Of a DNA stretch of 64,000 nucleotides, positions 9,517 to 18,004 are shown one piece after another (position 1 is the stretch's first letter; every line of letters begins with the position of its first letter). The notes below the pieces were generated by a model, which made no database searches, was not told where the DNA came from, and was given only the letters and a program-made list of their open reading frames with translations. The stretch is from contig CAYJEM010000002.1 of the NCBI GenBank assembly GCA_964369175.1, forward strand, positions 1 through 64,000, read 5' to 3'. This DNA is from Tannockella sp964369175 (lineage in GTDB: Bacteria; Bacillota_I; Bacilli_A; Erysipelotrichales; Coprobacillaceae). Position numbers and translations under genes: made by a program.

Positions 9517-10197
9517 TTAAACAGATACTTTTACGCTAGGACCCATTGATGAAGTCACAACGATGTTTTTCATATATACACCTTTAGCAGTTGATGGTTT
9601 TACTTTTACAAGTAATTCATAAACTGTGTTAAAGTTTTCAACCAATTTAGCATCTTCAAATGAAGCTCTACCAATAGTCATGTGTACATTTCCTTCTTTA
9701 TCTGTACGGTAAGTTACTTTACCAGCTTTTGTTTCAGCAACAGCTTTAGCAACGTCCATAGTTACAGTTCCAGTTTTAGGGTTAGGCATTAATCCTTTAG
9801 GTCCTAAAATACGTCCTAATTTCCCTAATTCTGCCATCATATCTGGAGTAGCGATCATTACTTCGAAATCTAACCATCCTTTTTTGATGTCTTCTAATAC
9901 TTCTTTACCACCAACAACGTCAGCTCCAGCAGCTTTCGCTTCTTCAGCTTTAGCTCCTTCAGTAACTACTAAAACTTTTTTAGATTTACCAGTTCCGTTA
10001 GGTAACACTAATGCACCTCTTAATTGTTGATCTGCATGTTTTGTATTTAATCCTAGTCTAAATGCAACATCTACACTAGCATCAAATTTTGTTGTACTTG
10101 TTTGTTTAACTAATGCAATAGCTTCTTCAATAGCGTAAGCTTTTCCAGCTTCGATTAATTCTGCTGCGGCATTATATCTTTTGCTTTTTTTAGCCAT
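9517..10197 (-). CDS. rplA: 50S ribosomal protein L1
   Basis: L1 forms the mobile stalk near the ribosomal E site and, in many bacteria, represses its own mRNA. It has 226 residues, normal length, starting MAKKSKRYN. The conserved segments FRLGLNTKHADQQLRG, LPNGTGK, GRILGPKGLMPNPKTGTV and KVTYRTDKEGNVH are all present. GGAGG precedes the ATG. The gene follows rplK, and a compact RNA element that resembles an L1-binding site ends 3 nt before its ribosome-binding site. Confidence 0.99.
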   Translation of the reverse strand: MAKKSKRYNAAAELIEAGKAYAIEEAIALVKQTSTTKFDASVDVAFRLGLNTKHADQQLRGALVLPNGTGKSKKVLVVTEGAKAEEAKAAGADVVGGKEVLEDIKKGWLDFEVMIATPDMMAELGKLGRILGPKGLMPNPKTGTVTMDVAKAVAETKAGKVTYRTDKEGNVHMTIGRASFEDAKLVENFNTVYELLVKVKPSTAKGVYMKNIVVTSSMGPSVKVSV

Positions 10198-10212
10198 TTT
10201 ATTTCCTCCTCA

Positions 10213-10238
10213 GTGGTCAAGCGGAATATTCCTTCCAC
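10213..10238 (-). promoter_or_regulatory. Putative L1-binding RNA element before rplA
   Basis: Minus-strand RNA reads as outer stem GUGG/CCAC (10235-10238 with 10213-10216), an AA side, a GGA/UCC inner hairpin, and GCUUGA on the other side. The same plan occurs before rplK. The GUGGAAGG and CUUGA-CCAC parts resemble the L1 site on 23S rRNA. It ends 3 nt before GGAGG, so binding could block translation. Confidence 0.55.
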
Positions 10239-10264
10239 AAATGACGATTTCTTGTTTGTTTTAA

Positions 10265-10687
10265 TTACGCATCAATGCCTTCAACTTTTACACCCATGTT
10301 ACGAGCTGTACCAGCAACGATTTTCATTGCAGCGTCGATATCATTAGCATTTAAGTCTGGCATTTTGTATTCAGCGATTTCTTTTAATTGTGCAGCAGTT
10401 AATGTAGCTACAGTAGTTGCACCTGAAGTGCTTGAACCTTTTTTAATTCCACAAGCTTTTTTAATCATTTCTGAAGCTGGTGCAGTTTTAAGTTCGAAAG
10501 AAAAATCTTTGTCTTCATATACTGTTAATACTACTGGTACTGTTTCACCCATACGGTCTCTTGTTTGATCGTTGAATGCTGTACAGAATTTAGGCATTTG
10601 AATACCTGCTCCGGCAAGTGCTGGACCTGGTTTAGCCCCACCTGCTGGGAATTGAATTTTCATAATTCTTGCAACTTTTTTACTCAC
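10265..10687 (-). CDS. rplK: 50S ribosomal protein L11
   Basis: L11 sits at the GTPase-associated centre and takes part in stringent response signalling and thiopeptide binding. It has 140 residues from GTG 10687, chosen because GGAGG lies 8 nt upstream and the family N-terminus (SKKVARIMKIQFPAGGAKPG) begins there. The C-terminal RNA-binding domain (KMPDLNANDIDAAMKIVAGT) is typical. The N-terminal proline-rich loop is about four residues shorter than in Bacillus: the family PAPPVGPALG is reduced to PGPALAG. I recall a similar short form in Mycoplasma. First gene of the rplK-rplA operon. Confidence 0.97.
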   Translation of the reverse strand: MSKKVARIMKIQFPAGGAKPGPALAGAGIQMPKFCTAFNDQTRDRMGETVPVVLTVYEDKDFSFELKTAPASEMIKKACGIKKGSSTSGATTVATLTAAQLKEIAEYKMPDLNANDIDAAMKIVAGTARNMGVKVEGIDA

Positions 10688-10722
10688 GTGACATTCCTCC
10701 TTATAAAATCTTTGTCCGTGCT

Positions 10723-10750
10723 GTGGTCTAGTGGATGTTAATCCTTCCAC
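10723..10750 (-). promoter_or_regulatory. Putative L1-binding RNA element before rplK
   Basis: Same architecture as the element before rplA: GUGG/CCAC outer stem (10747-10750 with 10723-10726), AA on the 5' side, GGAU/AUCC inner hairpin with UAAC loop, ACUAGA on the 3' side. It lies in the 5' UTR of rplK, about 24 nt before GGAGG. Confidence 0.55.
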
Positions 10751-10790
10751 GCATAGAAACATTTATATACACATACTGTGTCAATTACCT

Positions 10791-10818
10791 AGTATACATT
10801 AATATCAAGCAAATGCAA
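10791..10818 (-). promoter_or_regulatory. Probable promoter of rplK-rplA
   Basis: TATACT (10791-10796) with TTGCAT (10813-10818) 16 bp upstream. The -35 is imperfect. It lies between the tpiA terminator and the rplK leader, where a promoter is needed. Confidence 0.5.
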
Positions 10819-10854
10819 CAGTTTTTATTATTTTTTTTAATATTTTCATCCATA

Positions 10855-10889
10855 TAAAAAAAAGCAGCACAACAAATGTTATACCACTC
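10855..10889 (-). terminator. Terminator of pgk-tpiA
   Basis: A long stem of about 11 bp with several G-U pairs (10877-10888 with 10863-10874) is followed by eight U on the minus strand, just after the tpiA stop. Confidence 0.75.
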
Positions 10890-10896
10890 TATTTTA

Positions 10897-11640
10897 TTAA
10901 CCTAAATTTTCAATCATTGCAGTATATGATTCAACTTCTAATGAAGCTCCACCAACTAATGCACCATCGATATCTGGTTGCTCTAATAATGTTTTTAATC
11001 CTTCAGGTTTTACTGATCCACCATATTGGATACGTACTTTATCTGCAGTATCTTGTCCATATAATTCAGCAACTACACTACGAATATACGCACATACATC
11101 TTGTGCAATTTCATTTGTAGCAGTTTTCCCAGTTCCAATAGCCCATACTGGTTCGTAAGCAATTACTACACGATCCATACATGCTGGACATACATCTTTG
11201 AAAGCTGCAACTGTTTGTGTTTTACAAACTTCTTTTGTTGTTCCTGCTTCATATTCTTCTAATGTTTCACCAACACATACGATTGGAGTCATTCCATTAG
11301 CTAATACTTGTTTTGTTTTTTCGTTTACTGTTTCATCAGTTTCACCGAAGTATTGTCTTCTTTCAGAGTGTCCTAAGATTACCCATTCAACACCGATTTC
11401 TTGAAGCATTGATACACTGATTTCTCCAGTATAAGCTCCACTATCTTTAAAGTGACAGTTTTCAGCAGCAATAATTAAATTGCTTGTTCCTTCTTTAGCT
11501 GCTTGAAGCGCTAAGTAAGGTGTTGCAATTCCCCAGTCAGCTGTTGCTGTTACTTTTGGGTCAACTGCAGCAACGAAAGCTTTTGTATCAGCGATCGTTT
11601 TATTCATTTTCCAGTTTCCTACAATAATTGGTTTTCTCAT
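10897..11640 (-). CDS. tpiA: Triosephosphate isomerase
   Basis: Interconverts dihydroxyacetone phosphate and glyceraldehyde 3-phosphate in glycolysis. It has 247 residues. Catalytic Lys is in GNWKMNK, His in ILGHSERR and Glu in VIAYEPVWAIGTGKTA, and the phosphate loop is YGGSVKP. ATG 11640 is preferred over a TTG six nt upstream, which lies too close to the AAGGAG site. It is cotranscribed with pgk, 19 bp upstream, and its stop is followed by a strong terminator. Confidence 0.99.
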   Translation of the reverse strand: MRKPIIVGNWKMNKTIADTKAFVAAVDPKVTATADWGIATPYLALQAAKEGTSNLIIAAENCHFKDSGAYTGEISVSMLQEIGVEWVILGHSERRQYFGETDETVNEKTKQVLANGMTPIVCVGETLEEYEAGTTKEVCKTQTVAAFKDVCPACMDRVVIAYEPVWAIGTGKTATNEIAQDVCAYIRSVVAELYGQDTADKVRIQYGGSVKPEGLKTLLEQPDIDGALVGGASLEVESYTAMIENLG

Positions 11641-11659
11641 TTTCAATTAGCTCCTTATA

Positions 11660-12844
11660 TTATTTATTATCAATTGCTTCGATACCTGGAAGTAATTTAC
11701 CTTCCATGTATTCAAGTGATGCTCCACCACCTGTTGAGATGTGTGACATTTTGTCAGCAAATCCAAGTTGCATAGCAGCAGCTGCACTATCTCCACCACC
11801 GATAATTGTGTTTGCTCCATCTAAGTTTGCAAGAGTTTCACAAACTTCAATTGTTCCTTTAGCAAATGCAGGCATTTCGAACACACCCATTGGTCCATTC
11901 CAAATTACTGTTTTTGCACCTTCTAATTCTTTTTTGAATAATTCGATTGTTTTAGGTCCGATGTCTAATCCCATATATCCGTCTTTAACGTCACCGTCGC
12001 ATACGATGATATCTCCATCTTCACCGAATTTATCTGAACATACTGAATCAACAGGGATAATTAATTTATCTCCACCTTTTTCTAAGAAAGATTTTGCTAA
12101 TTCGATTCTATCTTCTTCTAATAATGAGTTACCAATTGCTAAACCTTGTGCTTTTTGGAATGTGAATGCCATTCCTCCACCAACGATTACTTTATCAGCA
12201 ACGTTTAATAAGTTTTCGATAACTGCGATTTTATCTGAAACTTTTGCTCCACCTAAAATAGCCACTAATGGTCTTTCAGGAGTATTTACAGCTTTACCAA
12301 TATATGCGATTTCTTTTTCAACTAAGAAACCTGCTGCTGATGGTAAATGAGCTGGAATACCTGCTGTTGAAGCATGTGCTCTATGTACTGAACCAAATGC
12401 ATCTTCTACAAACACATCACCTAGTGATGCCCAGTATTTTCCTAATTCAGGGTCATTTTTACTTTCACCAGCTTCATAACGAGTGTTTTGTACTAAAATA
12501 ACTTGTCCTTCTGTAGCATTTTTAACTGTACTTTCTAATTCTTCTCCTCTTGTAGAATTCACGAAAGTAACATCTTTACCTAATAATTCAGATAATCTTG
12601 GTGCTACTACTGATAAATCATTTTTCGCTTTATCTTCTTCTGTTTTAACTTTTCCTAAATGTGAAAATAACACTACTGCTTTAGGAGATTGCTCTAATAA
12701 GTATTTAATTGTTGGTAATGCTGCAACAATTCTGTTGTCATTAGTGATTTCTCCTGTGTTTTTGTCTCTAGGCACATTGAAGTCAACACGCACTAAAACT
12801 GTTTTTCCTGTAACTTGAATATCTTTAACTGTTTTTTTATTCAT
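11660..12844 (-). CDS. pgk: Phosphoglycerate kinase
   Basis: Transfers phosphate from 1,3-bisphosphoglycerate to ADP. It has 394 residues from ATG 12844, which has GGAGG 9 nt upstream; longer in-frame versions would run through the promoter. The family signature VLVRVDFNVP is at about residues 14-23, and the nucleotide-binding GGGDSAAAA segment is near the C-terminus. It forms a two-gene operon with tpiA. The third gene often in this cluster, gap, is 42 kb away in this window with its own promoter. Confidence 0.99.
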   Translation of the reverse strand: MNKKTVKDIQVTGKTVLVRVDFNVPRDKNTGEITNDNRIVAALPTIKYLLEQSPKAVVLFSHLGKVKTEEDKAKNDLSVVAPRLSELLGKDVTFVNSTRGEELESTVKNATEGQVILVQNTRYEAGESKNDPELGKYWASLGDVFVEDAFGSVHRAHASTAGIPAHLPSAAGFLVEKEIAYIGKAVNTPERPLVAILGGAKVSDKIAVIENLLNVADKVIVGGGMAFTFQKAQGLAIGNSLLEEDRIELAKSFLEKGGDKLIIPVDSVCSDKFGEDGDIIVCDGDVKDGYMGLDIGPKTIELFKKELEGAKTVIWNGPMGVFEMPAFAKGTIEVCETLANLDGANTIIGGGDSAAAAMQLGFADKMSHISTGGGASLEYMEGKLLPGIEAIDNK

Positions 12845-12866
12845 TCGATTCGTCCTCCATGGCGAC

Positions 12867-12895
12867 ATTATACCAAAAACACACAACCTTTTCAA
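12867..12895 (-). promoter_or_regulatory. Promoter of pgk-tpiA
   Basis: TTGAAA (12890-12895), 17-bp spacer, consensus TATAAT (12867-12872). The leader is short and the promoter is divergent from the rhodanese gene. Confidence 0.85.
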
Positions 12896-12926
12896 TTATT
12901 TTCATACTATATAGTGAGGTGAATTT

Positions 12927-13232
12927 ATGACAATAAATATGGCAATTGATTCAAAATATATTGCTGAAATTACAGCATTAGATTATCATTTTATCGACAC
13001 ACGAAATGAAACCGATTACAAAAGAAATCATTTATCGAGTTTTATCAACATTCCTTATAATGATGACTTCTACAATAACCATTTTGATAAAAGTAAACCA
13101 ATTATTTTAATTTGTTATAGCGGGGAACTGACTGCAAAAATTTCTTTTACTTTACGTAAAAAAGGATATCAAAGCTATTATATATATGGCGGTATGGCTG
13201 CAGTTATGATGAAAGAAAATAACTACTATTAA
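12927..13232 (+). CDS. Small rhodanese-domain protein
   Basis: A single rhodanese domain of 101 residues. The early FIDTRNETDYKRNHL segment is the usual Asp-X-Arg and (R/G)H substrate-recognition part, and the catalytic Cys is in ICYSGELTA, followed by the GGMAAV C-terminal turn. Such proteins carry sulfur as a cysteine persulfide or act in redox signalling; the specific role is unknown. The start ATG follows GTGAGGTG. It stands alone between divergent pgk and convergent yitT, sharing with the latter a perfect 10-bp hairpin as terminator. Confidence 0.85.
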   Translation: MTINMAIDSKYIAEITALDYHFIDTRNETDYKRNHLSSFINIPYNDDFYNNHFDKSKPIILICYSGELTAKISFTLRKKGYQSYYIYGGMAAVMMKENNYY

Positions 13233-13234
13233 AA

Positions 13235-13262
13235 AACTCCAGAACATTCATTCTGGAGTTTA
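13235..13262. terminator. Shared terminator of the rhodanese and yitT genes
   Basis: Perfect 10-bp stem (13235-13244 with 13251-13260) with 6-nt loop. On the minus strand it is followed by six U, a strong terminator for yitT; on the plus strand the U run is weak. Confidence 0.8.
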
Positions 13263-14126
13263 ATCAATTGGGCGCATATAAAAACGACCAACATAATTCT
13301 CTGATTTAGTTACATTAATAATAATACTTGGATCTACTTGCTTTAATGCTGAGATAACTTCATCTACTTCGTATGTTGAAATAACCGTAGTCATCATAGT
13401 AACTGGTTGCTTTGAATAACCACCCATTCCATCCATAATTGTAAGACCGTGGCGACATGATTTGAAATAGCTACTAACAACCTTGTCTTTTTCTTTAGTA
13501 AAGATATGTAACATAACACGTTTATAACGAATATGGAAAGTCGATATTGTTTTCATTGAAATAAACTGAAACAGTATTGAATATCCTGCTTTTTCGAAAC
13601 CAAACAAATATCCAAATATACATAGAACAATGACATTAAAGACAAAAATGTGAATCCATACTTCCTTATTACTCCTATTTGATACATACAAAGCAATAAA
13701 ATCACTACCACCTGTTGAAGCTCCTGCTTTTAATACAAGTACAATTGCTCCTCCAAATATAACCCCACCAAAAATCACATTCAAAATTGCATCATCCATT
13801 AGTGGATATGTTGGTAAAATTTGTAAAAACAAACTTACAAGTGCTACATGGATTAATGAAAAAATCACAAAACGTGGTGATATTCCTCGATAACATAGAA
13901 TTGCAGTTGGAATATTTAACGCTAACAATCCTACTGACGCAGGGACTGTTATACCAGCTTGTTCAGTGATTAATTCTATAAGCGTTGCAATTCCTAAAAA
14001 GCCCCCAGCTAACAACTCTGCTGGTCTAGTAAACGTCACTGACACACAAGCCATTGCTGCTGCTGACAACACCACTGCAAGTAAAGTTTTTATATTGTTT
14101 TTATTAATTATTTTCATATAACTCAT
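13260..14126 (-). CDS. YitT-family membrane protein
   Basis: A membrane protein of 288 residues with five or six hydrophobic segments in the first 190 residues (YitT/DUF161) and a soluble C-terminal domain (DUF2179) ending in EVDEVISALKQVDPSIIINVT. The glycine-rich LKAGASTGGSDFIAL turn is a hallmark of the family. The function is not established. I chose ATG 14126 because the predicted transcription start lies near 14143, which excludes the two upstream Met codons. Monocistronic, with its own promoter and terminator. Confidence 0.85.
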   Translation of the reverse strand: MSYMKIINKNNIKTLLAVVLSAAAMACVSVTFTRPAELLAGGFLGIATLIELITEQAGITVPASVGLLALNIPTAILCYRGISPRFVIFSLIHVALVSLFLQILPTYPLMDDAILNVIFGGVIFGGAIVLVLKAGASTGGSDFIALYVSNRSNKEVWIHIFVFNVIVLCIFGYLFGFEKAGYSILFQFISMKTISTFHIRYKRVMLHIFTKEKDKVVSSYFKSCRHGLTIMDGMGGYSKQPVTMMTTVISTYEVDEVISALKQVDPSIIINVTKSENYVGRFYMRPID

Positions 14127-14149
14127 ACTACCTTCTTTCATCCACATTG

Positions 14150-14177
14150 ATTATACAACTTTTCTAATATTTTTCAA
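14150..14177 (-). promoter_or_regulatory. Promoter of the yitT-family gene
   Basis: TTGAAA (14172-14177), 16-bp spacer, TATAAT (14150-14155). Confidence 0.7.
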
Positions 14178-14190
14178 TTAAAAAATTCAC

Positions 14191-14218
14191 GAAAAAAGAG
14201 ATGCTTTTTGCATCTCTT
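14191..14218 (-). terminator. Terminator of the ilv-leu operon
   Basis: Perfect 9-bp stem (14210-14218 with 14196-14204), 5-nt loop, then U run on the minus strand, immediately after the thioesterase stop codon. Confidence 0.9.
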
Positions 14219-14633
14219 AAATAGTAACATATGATTGGAATTTTTCATAAATATCTAAATGTTGTTTTTTTAGATTTAAAGGTTTTCCTGTCGTATCAAT
14301 AAAACAATGTTTACTACTTCCAAAAGCTCTAATTTCCTTTGTAGTATGATCTATTACTCGATAAGACACTTCAAATCTTACTGGCGTAAACTTAGTTAGT
14401 ATTGGTATGATTTCTACACAATCATCAAAATGAGTCATTGAGATATATTTGCATGTAACCTCAGTAACAGGCGAGATGATTCCCATTTCCTCTAATTTGT
14501 GATATGGCATACCAATTTGTTTTAGAAAATCAGTTCGCGCTTCTTCAAACCAACGAATATAGTTTGAGTGATGTACAATATGCATTTGATCTGTTTCATA
14601 ATAGTGAACAAGATGAGTGTATGGTTTATTCAT
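14217..14633 (-). CDS. Acyl-CoA thioesterase, 4HBT/YbgC family
   Basis: A hot-dog-fold thioesterase of 138 residues. The family active-site motif YYETDQMHIVHHSNYIRWFEEART carries the catalytic Asp and the conserved His and Tyr. The start is ATG 14633, which overlaps the end of ilvB by 8 nt with a GAGG just upstream, so translation is probably coupled to ilvB. It is the last gene of the branched-chain amino acid operon. No role in that pathway is known; it might hydrolyse an acyl-CoA by-product, but that is speculation. Confidence 0.85.
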   Translation of the reverse strand: MNKPYTHLVHYYETDQMHIVHHSNYIRWFEEARTDFLKQIGMPYHKLEEMGIISPVTEVTCKYISMTHFDDCVEIIPILTKFTPVRFEVSYRVIDHTTKEIRAFGSSKHCFIDTTGKPLNLKKQHLDIYEKFQSYVTI

Positions 14634-16302
14634 TAATATCCTCTTCACTAAAACACTCTTCAATAGATGCTCCTGGAGCAACCATTGGGAATACTTTATC
14701 ATCTTCAAATAACATTACTTCGATTACAATTGGTTTTGTAGATTGCAAAGCTTTTTCAATAGCTGGTGCTACATCTTCAACAGTAGTTACTCGAATCGCA
14801 TCACAGCCTAAGCCTTTTGAAACCATACAAAAATCAACTTCATCTTTTAAGATCGTTGCTGAGTAGCGCTTATCATAAAACAATGTCTGCCACTGTCTAA
14901 CCATTCCAAGTACACCATTATTAAAGATTACTTGAATAATTGGTATATTGTAACGACTTGCTGTAGCTAGTTCATTCATATTCATTCTAAAACATCCATC
15001 CCCAGCAATATTGATTACTGTTTCATGTGGTTTTGCAAGTTTTGCCCCAATACACGCACCTAGTCCATACCCCATTGTTCCAGCACCACCAGAAGAAATA
15101 TATTGTCTAGGTTGTTTATATTTATAGAACTGTGCAGCCCACATTTGATGTTGACCAACATCAGTTGTGATAATTGCTTCACTATTAGTTAGATAATCTA
15201 TTTGCTCAATAACATACTGTCCTGTTAGCCTTGTAGTATCATACTTTAAAGGATATCGTTCTTTTAAATCACGAATTTCTTTTAACCACTGAGTATTGTT
15301 TTGACGTGATACTTTTTCATTAATTGCTGCTAGAACACATTTAGCATCACCAACAATTCCTAAATCTACAGAAATGTTTTTATTAATTTCAGCGGCATCT
15401 ACATCAATGTGTATTATTTTTGCATTTTTAGCAAATGCATTTATATTTCCTGTTACCCTATCCGAGAAACGTGCACCTACTACAACTAATAAATCACATT
15501 GACTTACACCAAAGTTTGATGCTTTTGTACCATGCATTCCCAGCATCCCAGTATAACGAGGTCTTGTGTTATCATAACCACCTTTTCCCATTAATGAGTC
15601 AGTTACGGGAGCATCGATTTTCTCTGCAAACTCTTTTAGTTCTTCACTAGCTGCGCTAGCAATAACACCACCACCAACAAAGATGAATGGTTTTTTACTT
15701 TTGTTAATATACTCAATTGCTTCTTGGATATCACCATTTGTAAATGTATAGCTTCTAGGTAGAATTACTTGTGGCATTTCATTTGTGAATTCATACATAG
15801 CTGCAGTTACATCTTTTGTTATATCGACTAGTACTGGACCTGGTCTTCCTTCTTTGGCAATTTCAAATGCTCTACGAATTGTATGAGCAAGATCTTTAAT
15901 GTCTTTAACAATAAAATTATGTTTTGTAATTGGCATCGTTACCCCGGCAATATCAATCTCTTGAAAACTATCTCTTCCAAGAAGTGGCACAGCAACGTTT
16001 GCTGTAATAGCAACTACTGGAATAGAATCCATATATGCTGTTGCAATACCAGTAACTAAGTTTGTTGCCCCGGGTCCTGAAGTTGCAATACATACTCCAA
16101 CATTTCCACTTGCCCTAGCATATCCATCTGCTGCATGACTAGCCCCTTGTTCATGGGAAGTGAGGATATGATTTATTTTATCTTGATATTTATATAAACT
16201 ATCATAGACATTTAAAATTGTTCCTCCCGGATACCCAAAGACAGTATCAACACCTTGTTCAATTAAACATTCAACAACAATATCTGCACCTGTTAAAATC
16301 AT
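14626..16302 (-). CDS. ilvB: Acetolactate synthase, large (catalytic) subunit
   Basis: Condenses two pyruvates, or pyruvate with 2-oxobutanoate, in the first common step of valine and isoleucine synthesis. It has 558 residues. The catalytic Glu is in SHEQGASHAADGYAR, and the thiamine diphosphate motif starts at AGDGCFRMNMNELAT. Start ATG has GGAGG upstream. It is near the end of the operon, far from its regulatory subunit gene ilvN (six genes upstream); in most bacteria the two are adjacent. It overlaps the following thioesterase gene. Confidence 0.97.
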   Translation of the reverse strand: MILTGADIVVECLIEQGVDTVFGYPGGTILNVYDSLYKYQDKINHILTSHEQGASHAADGYARASGNVGVCIATSGPGATNLVTGIATAYMDSIPVVAITANVAVPLLGRDSFQEIDIAGVTMPITKHNFIVKDIKDLAHTIRRAFEIAKEGRPGPVLVDITKDVTAAMYEFTNEMPQVILPRSYTFTNGDIQEAIEYINKSKKPFIFVGGGVIASAASEELKEFAEKIDAPVTDSLMGKGGYDNTRPRYTGMLGMHGTKASNFGVSQCDLLVVVGARFSDRVTGNINAFAKNAKIIHIDVDAAEINKNISVDLGIVGDAKCVLAAINEKVSRQNNTQWLKEIRDLKERYPLKYDTTRLTGQYVIEQIDYLTNSEAIITTDVGQHQMWAAQFYKYKQPRQYISSGGAGTMGYGLGACIGAKLAKPHETVINIAGDGCFRMNMNELATASRYNIPIIQVIFNNGVLGMVRQWQTLFYDKRYSATILKDEVDFCMVSKGLGCDAIRVTTVEDVAPAIEKALQSTKPIVIEVMLFEDDKVFPMVAPGASIEECFSEEDINE

Positions 16303-16319
16303 ATCACTATCCTCCTTAA

Positions 16320-17993
16320 TTAGTCTTCTCTCGGTTTTAAAACAGCCCCATTAGCAGCTGAAGTAACTAAACTTGCATAACGAACTAAATATCCGGTTTT
16401 AATTCTTGGTTCTCTTGGTTGCCATTTTTCTTTTCTTGTAGCCATTTCTTCTTCACTTACACGAACATTCATTGAATGTTCATAAATATTAATATCTATA
16501 ATATCACCTTCTTCAACTAAGGCAATTGGTCCCCCTAATGCAGCCTCTGGCGCTACATGTCCAATCGAGGCACCGCGTGTTGCACCTGAAAAACGTCCAT
16601 CAGTGATTAAAGCAACATCTTTATCTAATCCCATACCAGCAATTTCGCTAGTTGGCGATAACATTTCACGCATCCCCGGACCTCCTTTTGGCCCTTCATA
16701 ACGAATGACTACAACATCACCTTTGACAATTTTTCCAGCACGAATTGCATTAATTGCATCATCTTCGCAATCAAAGACTCTTGCAGGTCCACTGTGTATC
16801 ATCATCTCTTTTGCTACTGCTGATTGTTTTACAACTGATCCATCAGGAGCAATATTTCCACTTAATACTGCAATTCCGCCAAATGTACTATATGGATTTT
16901 CTACTGGGCGAATAGTATTGGCATCTAAGTTTATACAGCCTTCAATATTTTCACCTACTGTTTTTGTTGTACATGTAATAATATCTGTATTTAATAAACC
17001 AAGTTTATTAATTTCATTCATTACTGCATATACTCCTCCAGCATCATTTAAATCTTCCATAAAAGTATCACCAGCTGGTGCTAAGTGACATAAATTAGGT
17101 GTTTTTTTACTAATTTCATTAGCTATTTTTAAATCAATATCAACTCCGGCTTCATAAGCAATTGCTGGTAAATGAAGCATTGAATTTGTTGAACAACCTA
17201 ATGCCATATCAATCGTTAAAGCATTCATAAACGCTTTTTCATTCATAATATCTCTTGGTTTAATATCTTTTTTAACAAGTTCCATAATTTGCATTCCAGC
17301 CTTTTTAGCTAAACGGATACGTTCAGAATACACAGCTGGTACCGTTCCGTTACCACGAAGTCCCATTCCTAAAACTTCTGTTAAGCAGTTCATTGAATTT
17401 GCTGTATACATACCTGAACATGAACCACATGTTGGACATGCTTTTTGTTCCATTTCACGAAGTTTTTCTTCTGTTATTTTTCCTGCATTAAACTGCCCTA
17501 CAGCCTCGAACAATGAAGAAAGACATGTATCTTTACCATCTACTTTACGTCCGGCAAGCATTGGTCCTCCACTTACAAAAATTGTTGGAATATTTACTCT
17601 AGCTGCTGCCATTAATAATCCCGGTACATTTTTATCACAGTTTGGCACCATTACTAAACCATCGAATTGGTGTGCTTGTGTTACTGCTTCAGTACTATCA
17701 GCGATTAGTTCGCGAGTAACTAACGAGTACTTCATTCCTGTATGATTCATTGCAATTCCATCACACACTGCAATTGCTGGAATTTCAATAGGTACCCCAC
17801 CTGCTAGATAGATTCCTTTTTTTACTGCTTCTGTAATTTTATCTAAATTTATGTGACCAGGAACTATTTCATTATATGAATTTACAACCCCAATCAACGG
17901 TCTTTCTAATTCTTCATCAATATATCCAAGAGCATTAAATAATGAACGGTGTGGTGCTCTTTGACTTCCAGATTTTACATTATCACTTCTCAT
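16320..17993 (-). CDS. ilvD: Dihydroxy-acid dehydratase
   Basis: Dehydrates dihydroxy-isovalerate and dihydroxy-methylvalerate to the 2-oxo acids; an iron-sulfur enzyme. It has 557 residues. The cluster-ligand segments are VPNCDKNVPG and CPTCGSCSGMYTANSMNCL, with the substrate-binding EIAGMGLD and GRFSGATRGASIGHV near the C-terminus. Start ATG follows AGGAGG. It lies 11 bp after leuB and 17 bp before ilvB in the operon. Confidence 0.98.
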   Translation of the reverse strand: MRSDNVKSGSQRAPHRSLFNALGYIDEELERPLIGVVNSYNEIVPGHINLDKITEAVKKGIYLAGGVPIEIPAIAVCDGIAMNHTGMKYSLVTRELIADSTEAVTQAHQFDGLVMVPNCDKNVPGLLMAAARVNIPTIFVSGGPMLAGRKVDGKDTCLSSLFEAVGQFNAGKITEEKLREMEQKACPTCGSCSGMYTANSMNCLTEVLGMGLRGNGTVPAVYSERIRLAKKAGMQIMELVKKDIKPRDIMNEKAFMNALTIDMALGCSTNSMLHLPAIAYEAGVDIDLKIANEISKKTPNLCHLAPAGDTFMEDLNDAGGVYAVMNEINKLGLLNTDIITCTTKTVGENIEGCINLDANTIRPVENPYSTFGGIAVLSGNIAPDGSVVKQSAVAKEMMIHSGPARVFDCEDDAINAIRAGKIVKGDVVVIRYEGPKGGPGMREMLSPTSEIAGMGLDKDVALITDGRFSGATRGASIGHVAPEAALGGPIALVEEGDIIDINIYEHSMNVRVSEEEMATRKEKWQPREPRIKTGYLVRYASLVTSAANGAVLKPRED

Positions 17994-18004
17994 GTTTTTT
18001 CCTC

